DNA of 64,000 nt from Periplaneta americana. Taxonomy: Eukaryota; Arthropoda; Insecta; Blattodea; Blattidae. The position numbers were made by a program, and so were the translations under genes. How positions within the stretch are numbered: the stretch's first letter is position 1; each line of letters opens with the position of its first letter. Below, one piece after another: positions 10,460 through 22,120 of this stretch. Below the pieces are notes generated by a model. That model did no database searches. It had not been told where the DNA came from and saw only the letters and a list, made by a program, of their open reading frames with translations. Where the stretch lies: positions 156,834,102 through 156,898,101 of the forward strand of contig NC_091132.1 of NCBI RefSeq assembly GCF_040183065.1, in the 5' to 3' direction.

Positions 10460-11852
10460 ATGTTAAGCTTTGACTATTCTAACCACAGTGATGGAAAAAC
10501 AAGTGCTTACATAGGTATACATTAGCTGTAGCTGCTCTATCTATTTGGATCGGTCACAACTCTTAACATAAACTTCTTATACTACGAGACCGGTCGGTCG
10601 CTCACCTCCTCTATACTACCGTACATCAGCAACCTGATTGCATGCTGCGTGTGGCAATTCAACGAAGTCTAGTTATTAGGTTTTTCATAAAGTCCTTCCT
10701 TTTTTTATTAAGTGCAAAGTAAATTATTTTCCGTAAACAAAATAAACAAATTAATCAGTAATGATTGTATTACCTTTATTGTTTATGACTGTCTACATTC
10801 TGGCACATTGCGATTCCTCAGATGAAGAAATCCATTGGTTTGGAATTGAAGAATCCTTAAAGCCAATTTTCAAGAACGGCTTCGTTATTAAAGGAGAGTC
10901 CTCGGAAATTATTGCATGGAGGGAGAAGAAGATATGTATATGATGGACCAACATCAGGACAACTATGTATGGAATTCCCTTCTAGTTCGTCTCCTGGAAA
11001 ATTGCATTAATTGTAATGTTAACAATATTCAGAGTAACATTATCTTGCTTCAATATCGCTTGATGATCTGATCTTGTTTCTTTGTTTCGGCCTCAAGGCA
11101 GCTGAGTTGTTGGGAGAGACAGTTAAGAAATTCATATTAGATGACTACTTCCACGGAACTGCTCTTCGTTATGCGTCAGCCATTCCTTCTATTCGTGATG
11201 TGTTTATAAATGCACTATTTATCGTCATCAGTAGGAATATGGCAAAAAAAATTATCATGAACTAACGATCCCAAGGACGCAAAGAAGTTCAAATTGCAAC
11301 AAGCCGGTTTACTTGTTTGTGCTCAAACCACACACCTAATCTTCTTTACTTTGTTCAGAGCATGCGAATGTCGTAGGATGGTTGACTGCTCATTTCCCGA
11401 GATGCTTGATGTCGATCATCGTGAATAAAAGCATTTCAACGTCTGCGTGGAGAATGATTAATGTGATAATGCCCATTTGAAACGAGAAGACCATTTCCGC
11501 GCAGTAACGTCCCCTAAGAGACGAACGATATTGCGTAACGCTGCAAGTTCGAAGATGGCGGGTTCGTTTTCCGGTGGAGTTATGGACTTTTCCATTGATC
11601 TAATCCTTCCAGTCGCATTATGCCCTGTGGTCTAGTCAGCCTCTAACGAAATGAGTACCAGGGGCATTTCCTTGGGGATAAAGGCGGCGGACAGGTAGGA
11701 TTGACATCCCTACTGCTAATAATGCCGATTGTTTGTAAAGGTGGGATCTCTATCATCTCGGCACTCTCTGGGCCGATTTGGTCTGTCATAGGATTGACTT
11801 TACTTTACCTTCTAGTTTCGCCTTAAACGACAAGAATGAGTCGAGAAGCCAA
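10460..11852. other. unassigned DNA with a dispersed-repeat-like stretch
   Basis: Small frames at 10,761-10,943 and 11,074-11,265 show no family signature. The stretch around 11,560-11,820 has higher GC than its surroundings and looks like a dispersed repeat, but no second copy is in the window, so that is only an impression. Confidence 0.35.
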
Positions 11853-11873
11853 GGGAACCCGTATGTTAAAATT
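11853..11873 (+). repeat. left terminal inverted repeat of the Mutator-like element
   Basis: 21 bp, starts GGGAACCCGTATG; exact inverse of 14,165-14,185. Confidence 0.85.
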
Positions 11874-12349
11874 TTAAATTTTCATGAATTTACGTATTTG
11901 TAAGTAACTAGGCTGTTTTTACATATAATGAGATAAAATTTTGAACACTCGTTCTTCAAAGTAGGAGGAAACATAATTTAAAATTGCATATAAATCGACA
12001 TAGTAGTTTTGGAATAATTCAGATCTAAATTATGCTAATTAATTATACATAATCAAATTGATAGGTACACTTTTCAAAGAATGTATTAAACCTAGAGACT
12101 TGAAACTTTGGAGGCCTAGTAATAACGCTTTTGGCTATAATTTGCCACCTCTGCTAGACTGCTGACTTATTTCTTACATTATTTAAATCAATTTCATTTT
12201 TTATATTTAATTTACATAGAAAAACAATCAATCCTGTGTCACTGATAATGGAACTAATAATGTTAGAACAGTAACTGTGGTAGCAAACAATTATTAATGC
12301 AATAATAAAGCACTGTTCCAAATTTCAGACTGATAGCTGCAATAGTTTT

Positions 12350-13895
12350 TTAGAAAAGTGTACCTAAATTATAAAAAATGTAGTTTTGAGAAAACAGTGA
12401 ATAAAGTTCAAACTTACAGTTGCTGTAGTTCCAATGCATCCCTGGATTGTAATCATCTTCCTTTTCCTTTTCTTCCTCTTCTCGTCTTCTTTCCTGGTTC
12501 CTATTTGCAGTCCTATGCTCTTTTAATTGGGTTTGCACCACTTTCTCACCTTCTTTTACTCTTCGGACGTCGATGGTATATAGCGCATATTCCATATTGA
12601 ATCCTGGTTTTATGACCATCAACTCCAGAACTTTCTTTCTGCTGCTACTGCCATCATTGAAAGTGATAACAGCATCCAGGACACCAGTCTTGAGGACATT
12701 CAGGCCCACAAACACTGTCTTTGGTAATCTCTCCCATATAGAGTTGTTGAAACTTTCATTGAGTTTCGGGTGCAGCCGGGTGTACATTTCTCTACCAGCT
12801 TCTTGTCAGCAAGATCTTTGAATATTGGCTTTACCTTCAACATGACAGCTTCTGGTAGGGAATGTTTGTGATCATATACTACATTTTGAGCTTGTGCCTT
12901 ATTATAACCGCACCACAAATCCAGACCTTTGGGACAGAGTTGATGGTATGGTTTCTCGTTGGTTGAAATTTTATGGAAGTATGTAACCCATACACTCTTC
13001 CTCATTTCTTCCACATTCTCTGTGTTCCTTCTAATGGCTAAGCCATAGTAGGTCTGAAAGAGATCAATTTCTGCATTCGTCAAATGACCCGCTCCAGCGA
13101 GTGTCTTGCCATCACCCAGTTTTATCCCCTTTAGTTCCCAGTCGTGCTCCCATTCTCTTGTGAACGTGGCCTATGCATTCAAGTTTTTCAATTTCTACCC
13201 CTTCCCCACAGGGCTTGTCTTCTTGTATCTTTTTGAACCCCTTGCTGTCACCATCACCAAGATATTGCACATACCGAATATTCAGAGAATCCTCTGACTG
13301 CCTAAAAATGTTCAATGCACCTTGCACCTCCATTCTTCCACTAATAACCTTTATAGTTTTTTGTACATTTATGTACAGTTCCCTTTCCCTGTGAACATGT
13401 CTGACAATATTTTGTCAATATTTCCACTGCCAACACCTTGCCAGTGAGTAATGATGTTGCAGTGACAACACCATTGAGTGACGTATGCTCTCGCTTTTGC
13501 CAACTGCCATCGAAAGCCACACTTATGTCTCTGCTGTTACCATTCAACTCCACAGTTTCCATTGCAGCTTGTCTCATTGAGGCTTCTTTTATAAAGAAAA
13601 TTTCTGTCAAACCTAGCAGATGGAGGAGTAAGATTCATAATAGCACAAAATGTTTGTGCAGCCTGTCTGTCCTTACCAATGCTTCGCATACCATACACAA
13701 GTCTTGTACTTGCATTGTACAGCCTATTTCTGTTCATTGCAGATGTCATTGTGGACTTCACACTTTCACAATTATACTGCAATGTAAATTTATTTTTGTT
13801 GCCAACCCTTTCCTGGAACTAATGTTTTCAAACATTTCCATACAGTCTTCACTATTGCAGAACAGAGTAGCCAACACAATTTTCGTCTTGGACAT
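12350..13895 (-). pseudogene. Mutator-like transposase (arthropod type), four frameshifts
   Basis: Minus-strand frames in order: MSKTKIVLATLFCN (from 13,895); a CAIMNLTPPSARFDRNF block; ISVAFDGSWQKREHTSLNGV (13,610-13,341); MEVQGALNIF...VQYLGDGDSKGF...LECIGHVHKRMG (13,333-13,112); TNAEIDLFQTYYGLAIRRN...YHQLCPKGLDLWCGYNKA (13,083-12,700); LNESFNNSIWERLPKTVFVG (12,787-12,350). These blocks are characteristic of the uncharacterised arthropod 'Mutator-like transposase domain' proteins. I infer the catalytic acids to be D in FDGSW, D in LGDGDSK and E in NESFN. Frame changes near 13,610, 13,337, 13,110 and 12,760 disable it. The C-terminus is acidic and Glu-rich (RRREEEEKEKEDD). Confidence 0.85.
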
Positions 13896-14164
13896 GTTTT
13901 CTTCTTCTTCTTTTTCTTCTTCTTCTTACATGAATTCAAGGAGAAAATAATGATAGAAACAGACTGCAGTCGAACCTGTGGTCGAACGAACTACAGAAGT
14001 GGGGGCATGACGCTAGCATGCATTTAAATACCCACGCACACTCAGCCATTTAGTCATAAAAAGTCATTGAAAACGGTCCTACCGCTAATATTGTATATAT
14101 CAATCTGTTCAGAATGGAATAAGGAATAATATTAAGTAAAAATCTAAAAATCGATATTTTGATC

Positions 14165-14185
14165 AATTTTAACATACGGGTTCCC
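14165..14185 (-). repeat. right terminal inverted repeat of the Mutator-like element
   Basis: Exact inverse of 11,853-11,873. Confidence 0.85.
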
Positions 14186-14857
14186 ATTCACTCGGTTGAA
14201 CTCAAAATGACATGACATTCTGTTTAACCCATAATAAATATAAACTTTCGCAAAACTGAGAAATTCAAGACATATTTATTAACATAATAACATATTAAAA
14301 TGACAAATCCCAAAGAAATGTTTACAATGTAATATATGCCACACAAATGAAAGAGCAAACAACTTATGCATCAGCCTGTTATCATCCTGGGCGATATTCG
14401 AACCTAGGCCATGATAATAGTCAGGTCACGAGGAGAAACAAGTGACAAGGAAGTAAAGCTGATTGGCTCTAATAATCGCCACGTTCCACGTGAGCAGGCA
14501 GATTGTATTATGGAAAGTTGTCCTGCAACATGATGGACATGTTCAAGAAAAACACAACGCCACAATATCTCCAATGAGAAGAGAGTCTTAAAACTAGAAA
14601 CATGCTTGCACAGAATGACTTAATTATGGAATTTTCCAAGTATGCACCAACAGAAATTAGGATAAGGCTAAATATTTTGAACATGTGTTGGAAGATTGCA
14701 AAATTTCAGAGGAATGACTAATAGGAAAAGATTGGCCAATCTTTAAAAAGGAAACGGAAACGACCTTTCAGAAGAACATCTTCCTTAAAGTAGGTTATAA
14801 AATATATCATATTGTGTAGGCCTAAAGATAATCACGAACCATTGAAGGTCCTCAACA
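14186..14857. other. unassigned; possible tRNA-like relic
   Basis: Non-coding. A B-box-like GGTTCGAATAT occurs on the minus strand near 14,400 and might be a decayed SINE, but no A box or paired arms are clear. Confidence 0.3.
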
Positions 14858-15912
14858 GAACCCCGCGGGAGATTCCTTATCCGTTCCGACTCTTTAAGTG
14901 CCATTCAGTCCTTTCAGTCTTTTAATTGTTATGATCCGCTTGTGTTAAGAACTCAGGAGCTCTTCCACACTCCCCTTAGCTCTGATTATGAGATTGGAGT
15001 AGTGTGGATTCCTGGTCACGTAGGAATTCCAGAAAATGAGGCCGCGGATGCTGCAGCCAGAGCTGGTGCACTGAATGACTCTCTGGTATATTGGCGCTAG
15101 AGGTAGCAGGATATTAAAAACTACTTGAAATATAAAATATGGTGGCAATGGGAAGGAAAATTGTCTGCATAAGAGGGAAACAGATTACGAAGTGTAAAGA
15201 ATACTGTTCGAGTTTGGGATTCGTCCACAAGAGCGTCACGACACGAGGAGGGTTTACACACCCGGTTGAGGATTGGCCACTGTCATCTGACACATGTCCA
15301 TCTCCTACGTGGCGAACCTCAGCCGGAGTGTGATACGTGCTGTGTTCCACTTACGGTGGAACATTTTTTATTGCACTGCAGAAAATATGACCGTGTCCGT
15401 CGGCAATATGGAATTCGGCCGACTCTACGTGACGCTCTTGGAAATGATTTTAATTGTACAAATGCAGTTCTGAGATTTTATCGAATACAGGATTGGATAA
15501 GGTGATTTAGTTTTTTATTGATCCGTTTTACTTATTCTCCTGAACTTTTACATCCGGAGGTTGGCTTTGTTATTTTATAATTTGATTTTACACAGTTGAC
15601 ATTTCGGACCTTATACATCCGAATATTTTATATAACTTTATAGTTTTTGAAATATGATTACACAATTTAGTGGCCTTAGTTTTATTATTTTATTGGTTCG
15701 TTTTGAATACTATGTAGGGTAATAGAACTGCTCACTTTTATGATTGTTTAGAAATCACTTTATGTGTACTGCATTTGTGTACCTCGTTTTACCGTGACAA
15801 CGATTTTTACTTCTTTTAGCACTCGGATTATTGTATTATTTGTCTCTTTGTTTTATGAAGAATTTTAGATAAGAGCGCAAATAGCCATAGTAGCTGACGC
15901 GCCCTTTTTGAA
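14858..15912 (+). mobile_element. I-clade-like LINE, copy 3 (5'-truncated 3' end)
   Basis: RNase H remnant (VWIPGHVGIPENEAADAA, near 15,010) in a broken frame, the C-terminal Cys/His segment CDTCCVPLTVEHFLLHCRKYD (15,320-15,390) ending near 15,505, then the family 3'UTR and terminal stem-loop (AAGAGCGC...GCGCCCTT, about 15,870-15,910). The stem has one mismatch here. Confidence 0.82.
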
Positions 15913-16008
15913 GCTTACTACTGCTGTTGCTGCTGCTGTTCCTGCTGCTGCTGCTACTGCTACTGCTACTGCTACTGCTACAGCTACTGCTTTAGGCCAC
16001 GAAAATCT
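15913..16008 (+). repeat. CTG/CTA trinucleotide tract at LINE 3' end
   Basis: Imperfect (CTGCTA)n and CTG units directly after the LINE 3' end; other copies of this LINE end in (AACT)n. Confidence 0.85.
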
Positions 16009-16014
16009 TTCAAT

Positions 16015-16345
16015 AGGTTTCTTCGGAAAAAGTCACCTGAAATAATGCAAGATAGTAAAATACTAAGAGATTTTGGTGTTGATTTTACTTGTAACCTGTC
16101 ATTTAAATTGCATATTAATAGAACAGTGAATGCCTCTTACAGGAGTTTAGGGTTTATATTTGGAAATTCCATAAATTTTAGAAATTAGGATACAATGATT
16201 ACGTTTTTGAACTATTTCGTAAGTTCCAAATTTTAATGGGTACTTCAGTTGTCTGTCACCAGTGTGTAAATCTCACAAACAATATTGAAAAGATTCACAA
16301 AAGTTATGAGCATGTATGGAGTATACTTTGTCTAATAATGTAAGC
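16015..16345 (+). pseudogene. reverse-transcriptase C-terminal fragment, another LINE (CR1/Jockey-like)
   Basis: Plus-strand reading DFGVDFTCNLSFKLHINRTV...ASYRSLGFIFGNSINF followed, past a stop, by NNIEKIHKS. The 'LGVxFxxxLSFxxHI' and 'LGFIxRN' blocks lie just after the RT palm in CR1- and Jockey-like ORF2 proteins. Only about 100 codons survive; no ends are visible. Confidence 0.6.
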
Positions 16346-16668
16346 TGTAAGTTTATATGAAATGAGTTTAGCATAATAATAGAAAAATAATACAAATTAA
16401 TTTATAACATATTATTGTATAATAGATAGTAAACAAGTTCTTCGGAAAATTTATTTTAATGGTATAGAAGTAATCTTAGTCTAATACATTACAACACGCC
16501 TAGGTCATAGTGATTCATCGTAATTAAAATGATGGAGGAGACGGCCTCCAGATGTGGAGGGTAGCTGCGAATGTATTGAATAAGCAGTCGTGGACAGCCG
16601 TTAAGGGGTGGTCCTCCAGCTTGGGAGTTGGGAGTAGGACTAACAATCCACCACCGTAAAAAAACAGC
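16346..16668. other. unassigned, containing start of a dispersed repeat
   Basis: From about 16,525 the sequence (GGAGGAGACGGCCTCCAGAT...) resembles the non-coding part of a retroelement that runs to about 16,735, where RTE-like coding sequence begins. The rest is featureless. Confidence 0.4.
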
Positions 16669-17061
16669 TTGTTACGAAACCACAACATAAGCCTCGGAGT
16701 GGGACTGATTCTCTGGCGCGACCACAGCAAAGGAGTGTTAGTTGGAAGGCCGGAGGGAAAAAGATCTTTGGGTAGGCCGAGACGTAGATGGGAAGATAAT
16801 ATAAAAATGGATTTGAGGGAGGTGAGATATGATGGTAGAGACTGGATTAATCTTGCTCATGGCGAGCCTCAGCCAGAGAGTGATGTTTGCCATTTACCAG
16901 TTACGGTCGAACATATTTTATTGCATTGCAGGAATAATGACCGTGCCCGTCGTCAATGCGCAATTCGGCCGAATCTACGTGACGTTCTCGGAAAAGATTT
17001 TTATTGTGCAAATGCAGTTCTGCTATTTTTATCCAATACAGGTCTTGACAAGGTGATTTAG
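16669..17061 (+). pseudogene. chimeric open frame: RTE-like tail fused to I-clade LINE C-terminus
   Basis: 130 codons open. Residues about 22-63 (GVLVGRPEGKRSLGRPRRRW...YDGRDWINLA) match the C-terminus of the RTE-like ORF2 at 41,455-42,655. From HGEPQPESDVCHLPVTVEHI onward it is the C-terminal Cys/His segment of the I-clade LINE, ending LSNTGLDKVI. The junction is at about 16,859-16,860 with a few bases of possible microhomology, and it happens to keep the frame. This is most simply a 5'-truncated LINE inserted into an older RTE copy, not a designed protein fusion. Confidence 0.75.
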
Positions 17062-17441
17062 ATGTTATTTGACCAGCTGTTTGTTTACCCTCCAATCCTT
17101 TACATCTGGGGGTTATTTTGTTTTCATAACTTGACGTTTCGGACCGTCTACATCCGATTATTATATAGAGTTTTATTGTTATATTTGTGTCTGGTGGCAT
17201 TTGTTTTATCGCTTTATGGTTGCATTTTGAACTTCGTCTGGTAGCCAATGATTTGCTTTTTTTTATATAATATTTTAACGATCACTTTGCTAGTAATGCA
17301 TTTGTGTAGTTGATTTTAACCCCTCATATGTAATTTATAATAAACAATTAATAAATCTGATTAATGTTTACCACGTTTAAATAATTAACACACTTATGTA
17401 CTAAAAATTTAATAATTTATGTCCTAAGTCACTTTTTAATG

Positions 17442-17460
17442 GCGTCTAAATTTTCATACG
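17442..17460 (+). repeat. 19-bp subterminal repeat of piggyBac, left
   Basis: Starts GCGTCTAAATTTTC; exact inverse at 20,115-20,133; partial direct copy at 17,489-17,505. Confidence 0.85.
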
Positions 17461-17939
17461 CCAGGCTTTGAGGAATACTTTCAGAAATGTCTAAATTTTC
17501 ATACGCTAGGATCTTGAAGATACGAGCATTCAGAGACTTTGAAGTAGGAATTACATATTGCAATATTATATTAAATAGACAAAAATGTGTCAATTTAACA
17601 GTTTTTTCTAATTTGTAATCAGTTGATGCATATGCGTCTACCTTTTTCCGTATTTTACTAAATTTGACGTAACATTATATAAGTAACATTAATTTTATTG
17701 AAACTTTTTACTACATTTATTGACATACGTATATATCAACGACAATATAAAATCTATATTTTTGATGTAACGTACTGTAATCTACATGTCATTGAAAATA
17801 ACTATAATTATGTTTGTAATATTAGAAAATAATAATTATTCAATATATTTTCATATCACACACTTTCTAGAAAATTCCTACAATTAAACTTACATTCTCT
17901 AGAGTAAATACATGACAGTCAACATACTCATGACTTAGT

Positions 17940-19733
17940 GTGGTAGAGCATGAAGCATTCAATGTGTAAGGCAACGTTGCATTTTGTGCAAATATGTGTT
18001 ACAGCTTTGTAACAGCGTGCACATCTTCTTTGAGTAGGACTTTTACCTGGCCAGTGTTCTTTACCGTCAAAGCGTACTTCAGAAAGACACCAGAACTACA
18101 CTGAGGATTCACAATTCTGGGCCGTGATATTGTTGCTGCTGCAAGCAAAGGTATAGTTATTCTTCTAAAAAATTCAAGTAAAGGTATCCCGCGCTCCAAT
18201 TGCCTGTACAAAAGCCATCCATTTACTACAGCAGCGTTAAGACAGAATCGCACAACAGGCCAATACCATTTTTTAGACCGAATACCAATACGGTAGACAC
18301 CCCTGAATTGGTCAAATAAGTCCACACCTCCCATACCTGCGTTGTACTCATTGACCAAACTCAGCTGAGGTATGTTTACTCTGCACTATATCTTGAACAC
18401 TTGGTGAGCCCTGTAACAAGACTGTCACTTCTATTGGTGGCCATGGTTACTTGACTGTTGTCATTCCAGCGCACGAGAGTGAAGTTGCTGGCTGGATCTC
18501 GTACAGAATGAAAGGAACCCCTGGCAGATTTCTTCAAATCCTTCAGCGGTGCTTTATGAGTCCTATCTGCTCTTATTGCACCAGTCACATTGATTTCTTT
18601 CCTCGTCATGTCTTCCAGTAGTGGAATCGAATTGAAATAATTGTCAATAAACACTTGACTTCGAGGTGGCACAAATCCTTCGATCATTTGCTTCGTAATA
18701 GAACTCCCCAGAGTCATGCCTGTATCTCTTTCTTCTCGGCCTTCATACAATTTGAAACGAACACAGTACCCATTGGGTTTATTCAGACACCAGAACTTGA
18801 ACCCAAATCTAATAGGTTTTCCTCTGATAAACTGATTTAGATGGTGTCGTCCGTAATATGGTTCCATGGCCTCATCAAATGAATAAACAGAAGGCAATGG
18901 TTTAGCACATTCCTCTCACAATGCTTACTGATTTACCTAAGCAAAGGCTGTATTTTGTGGATACTCCCAGCATTTGCATTTTCATAATTATCACTGAAAT
19001 GCATGTACTTCAATATAGACAAAAATCTGTCTCCTGACATGCAATTAGATACAGCAGCATTGTTGACAATCACTTTGTGTTTCCCAATACATTTTTCTGT
19101 TTGGCACTTTAGCATATCCTGAGAGCAATAAAATGCCTAGCACCTTATACATTTCATCAATATCAACAATGTAACTGTAGTCTCCATATTTGTACTGTGC
19201 ATTTTTTTTTTGCAGATATGTTAAGAACTCTGGTTTCCAGAAAAGCTGAAAGACTTGGAAAGGCTGCACGCTATTTTGAATTTGGTATCTTCGGCTGTCT
19301 GTGGTTTTAAAGTTATACTATCCCAATGCTTCTCCGTAACACTCTTTTCTTTCTTCGAATAAGCAACACCATCACAAGATTTTCTTTTTGTTGCACTGGG
19401 TAATGGGGCTTCAGGTGTTGTAATGGCTGTCTTTTCTAGTGGTGCAGCAGTGGACGAAGAATTAAGTTCCAAACTAATTTTTTCCTTTTCATGAGTAACG
19501 ATCCGAACTTTTGCGCCACGACCCAAGACACCAGGTCCAAGAAAATGGGGATCGTTTACACTTACTTCTAGATCTTCTTCTGGAATTTCATCTATGTCCG
19601 TGTCATTTTCATTGTCAGGGGGAAGAATAACCATGTCAATAGTCTCTGCCTTCTGAATTGCATCGTTTTCTCCTTCTAAAGTTGTTAGAATTTCTTCAAC
19701 AGTAAGATTGAGTGTCCTGGAAGGAATATTCAT
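17940..19733 (-). pseudogene. piggyBac transposase, frameshifted
   Basis: Starts MNIPSRTLNLTVEEILTTLE at 19,733 with an acidic N-terminus, then the DDE core (DDE_Tnp_1_7-like): FQLFWKPEFLTYL and DEMYKVLGILLLSGY (19,269-19,100), SFDEAMEPYYGRHHLNQFIR with the first Asp (18,880), VFIDNYFNSIPLL with the second (18,640), and NEYNAGMGGVDLFDQFRGVY with the third (18,350). Near 18,040 a shift breaks the frame into a Cys-rich tail whose remnant (HICTKCNVALHIECFM) lies at about 17,940-18,000, the zinc-binding end usual for piggyBac. Shifts near 19,240, 19,060, 18,900 and 18,370 kill the gene. Confidence 0.88.
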
Positions 19734-20114
19734 TACTTGATACTATGAAAGCCTAACGTATGAAATTTTCGACACTCACATTCACATTCTGTTTTGAAGG
19801 TTACAATTAGCATAAATGTAAAAGTCATTGCTGTACTAACTACATCAATACGCTTTATGAATCAAAAATCAACAAAACTTCAACAAATGTGTAAAAGAAA
19901 AATTAAACAATAAAATTACCGACAGCACGATATTGGTGATTTTTCTGCGACATCATCTTGTTTATAGGCTTTGGCAGCCATTTTGCACAAACTCACGCGA
20001 AAAACACTAATATAATTAAATATTGGACTGTTTCAACATACCTAATCAACACCAATGAGTTAAAAAAATTAAAAAATGAGGCGCGAAAATACCAATTAAA
20101 TATTACACATTTTT

Positions 20115-20133
20115 CGTATGAAAATTTAGACGC
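20115..20133 (-). repeat. 19-bp subterminal repeat of piggyBac, right
   Basis: Exact inverse of 17,442-17,460. Confidence 0.85.
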
Positions 20134-20250
20134 TAGTCTTTCATGGGTTTGTGATAACGATTTTAGTTCCTGTTAGCATTCGTTTTTTTTTTAAGAATTT
20201 TAGATAAGGGCATAAATAGCCATAGTAGCTGACGCGCCCTTCTTAAATCC

Positions 20251-20312
<62 letters not shown>

Positions 20313-20333
20313 ATGACTGACTGACTAACTAAA
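20251..20333 (+). repeat. (AACT)n tail of LINE copy 4
   Basis: About 20 units, later ones with GACT variants. The same tail occurs at 27,808. Confidence 0.92.
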
Positions 20334-20431
20334 TCTTGCACAGGATACGGACCGATGGCGGGCTTATATGAGGGCAGCAATGAACCTCCGGGTTCCTTAA
20401 AAGCCATTTGTAAGTAAGTAAGTAAGTAAGT
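20334..20431 (+). repeat. RTE-like LINE 3' end with (AAGT)n tail
   Basis: GCAGCAATGAACCTCCGGGT followed by TCCTTAAAAGCCA matches 42,615-42,645; ends in TAAG/AAGT units. This is a very short 5'-truncated insertion. Confidence 0.75.
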
Positions 20432-21892
20432 ATAATATGATTTGGATTTAACACCATCTTCCACACAATATAAAAATGCATTAAACAAAATGTCGAATAG
20501 TATCACATTTATTTGTTAATATTCTTTTTCTGATCCATGATCACTGTCTTACTTGCAACTTGGTTGATTTAAATCATTGAAAGAAGAACACATGATTTAG
20601 GAAATGTGTATTCTGGCAGTTGTAAAATCGTTCTCTTTTATTTTATTTTTAGTTTCTTTCGATTTTTCTTATTTATCTGTGCGTGTATGTGCGTGCGTGT
20701 GTACTACGTTATTGTAATAATTTCTTATTTATTTTGTATTTGTATTACAGTACTGCTAAGCTAGAAAACATAATTTGAGGCGTAGATTTCCAAAACCCTC
20801 TAAATTGATTTTTTTACCAACATTATTTTTTATATTTTCACAGTAAGGATTAATGCATTCTATTGCCCCATATATCAATATTCTTCCAAAGAGGTCAACA
20901 TTTAGTAAAAAAGATCATCTGAAAAATAGTTACTTTTCCAATATCCTCTAAAGCCATTCTCTACTTTTCCAATATCATCTAAATTCCTAGCCACTTTTCC
21001 ATTATTCTCTATAAACAATATTTATTTTTTGCATTTAATTTTCTGTTCCTAACATAATCTTATTTATATTTTCTTTCTTTCATTCGTGTTACGCGTTCAA
21101 ATGCAGCAGAATCGGGAACTGCTATTGTCTGTAGCTTGTGTGTCGTCTGCAAGTCCCAGTCGGTAATGTGTGCTGACTTCCTTATCGCAGTGAACTGCAG
21201 TAAAATGCAGCGAACTCTGCACATGCGCAGAGAGCTTACATTCTCTTGTTGTATGACGTAATCTATGGTTTCCCATTATAAACAGTGTGAACTGCAAGGG
21301 ATAGTAGCGAATTGAAATGACTCGTTCGCATTGGCGTTTTATAGAATCTACAACCAGTCAGGAGTGAGTGACTGTTTGTATAGATGGTTTGCAGTCTACA
21401 AACAACGCGGACGTCACAACATCTCTGAGAAGCAGTCGTGTACTATTTGTGAGTTTGTGTCTATTTTACAAGTCCTGATCACAGCATGTAGGGACGATTA
21501 TTTTATTCTTATGCTAATTATTAAACTTTCCTGTAAAACTGAAACGTATCGTTTATAACATTTATTATTAGCTTATTTATAACAATTTAATTAAAAGATG
21601 CTGTACTCCTATTCTACTCCTTCAACCATCCGACAGATGGCTTGAATGCACCGGAATGCTATTCGAATTTAAAGTTTTGATTGTTGGTTGCCGACATGGA
21701 GGGGTTGAACTCCAAAGTTCCGTCAAAACTGACAGAATTTCAATGTACCGGACGGGAAAAGAATGGCTTTGTCTGGTGACGGATTTTCTGGCGGAAATTA
21801 CGATTTACATCGTCTTCTGACTTTTTTAACTGTTGTCAATTTTAATTGTTTAATTTTTGAGGGAACGTAGACCAATCCAGCACATAAACTGC
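20432..21892. other. unassigned AT-rich DNA
   Basis: No coding or repeat structure that I can support. Two related lines near 20,930-21,000 repeat 'ACTTTTCCAATATC' loosely. Small frames at 21,097-21,558 show no family signature. Confidence 0.4.
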
Positions 21893-22120
21893 GTCGACCT
21901 GGTTGGCGAGTTGGTATAGCGCTGGCCTTCTATGCCCAAGGTTGCGGGTTCGATCCCGGGCCAGGTCGATGGCATTTAAGTGTGCTTAAATGCGACAGGC
22001 TCATGTCAGTAGATTTACTGGCATGTAAAAGAACTCCTGCGGGACAAAATTCCGGCACATCCGGCGACGCTGATATAACCTCTGCAGTTGCGAGCGTCGT
22101 TAAATAAAACATAACATTTT
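21893..22120 (+). repeat. tRNA-derived SINE (family B), full length
   Basis: The head at 21,894-21,969 folds as a tRNA: acceptor TCGACCTGG/CCAGGTCGA, A box TGGCGAGTTGG and B box GGTTCGATCCC. A unique body follows, ending GTCGTTAAATAAAACATAAC. It is flanked by CACATAAACTGC and CACATAAATTGC, a probable target duplication with one change. Confidence 0.85.

Larger units (their letters stand above)
11853..14185 (-). mobile_element. Mutator-like DNA transposon with 21-bp terminal inverted repeats
   Basis: A 2,333-bp element bounded by perfect 21-bp inverted repeats beginning GGGAACCCGTATG (11,853-11,873 and 14,165-14,185). One decayed transposase gene on the minus strand fills most of the interior. 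I see no convincing target-site duplication: left flank ...GAGAAGCCAA, right flank ATTCACTCGG. Either the duplication has decayed or the true ends differ by a few bases. Confidence 0.8.
17320..20147 (-). mobile_element. piggyBac-family DNA transposon
   Basis: 2,828 bp inserted at TTAA (17,316-17,319); ends CCC...GGG. The right-hand TTAA is degraded to TTTG with a small deletion in the LINE sequence. A perfect 19-bp inverted repeat beginning GCGTCTAAATTTTC lies subterminally (17,442-17,460 and 20,115-20,133), with a 17-bp direct copy at 17,489-17,505. Terminal repeats themselves match poorly beyond CCC. An asymmetric internal repeat is also a trait of the classical piggyBac. Confidence 0.82.
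16860..20250 (+). mobile_element. I-clade-like LINE, copy 4, split by piggyBac
   Basis: LINE sequence at 16,860-17,319 (C-terminal ORF2 and most of the 3'UTR) resumes at 20,148-20,250 with the end of the 3'UTR and the stem-loop region. The interruption is the piggyBac element at 17,320-20,147, so the piggyBac arrived after this LINE. Confidence 0.8.

Noticed and set aside
21894..21969. A tRNA gene
   Set aside because: Good A and B boxes, but it is the head of a 228-bp SINE with a target duplication and a second truncated copy at 8,685.
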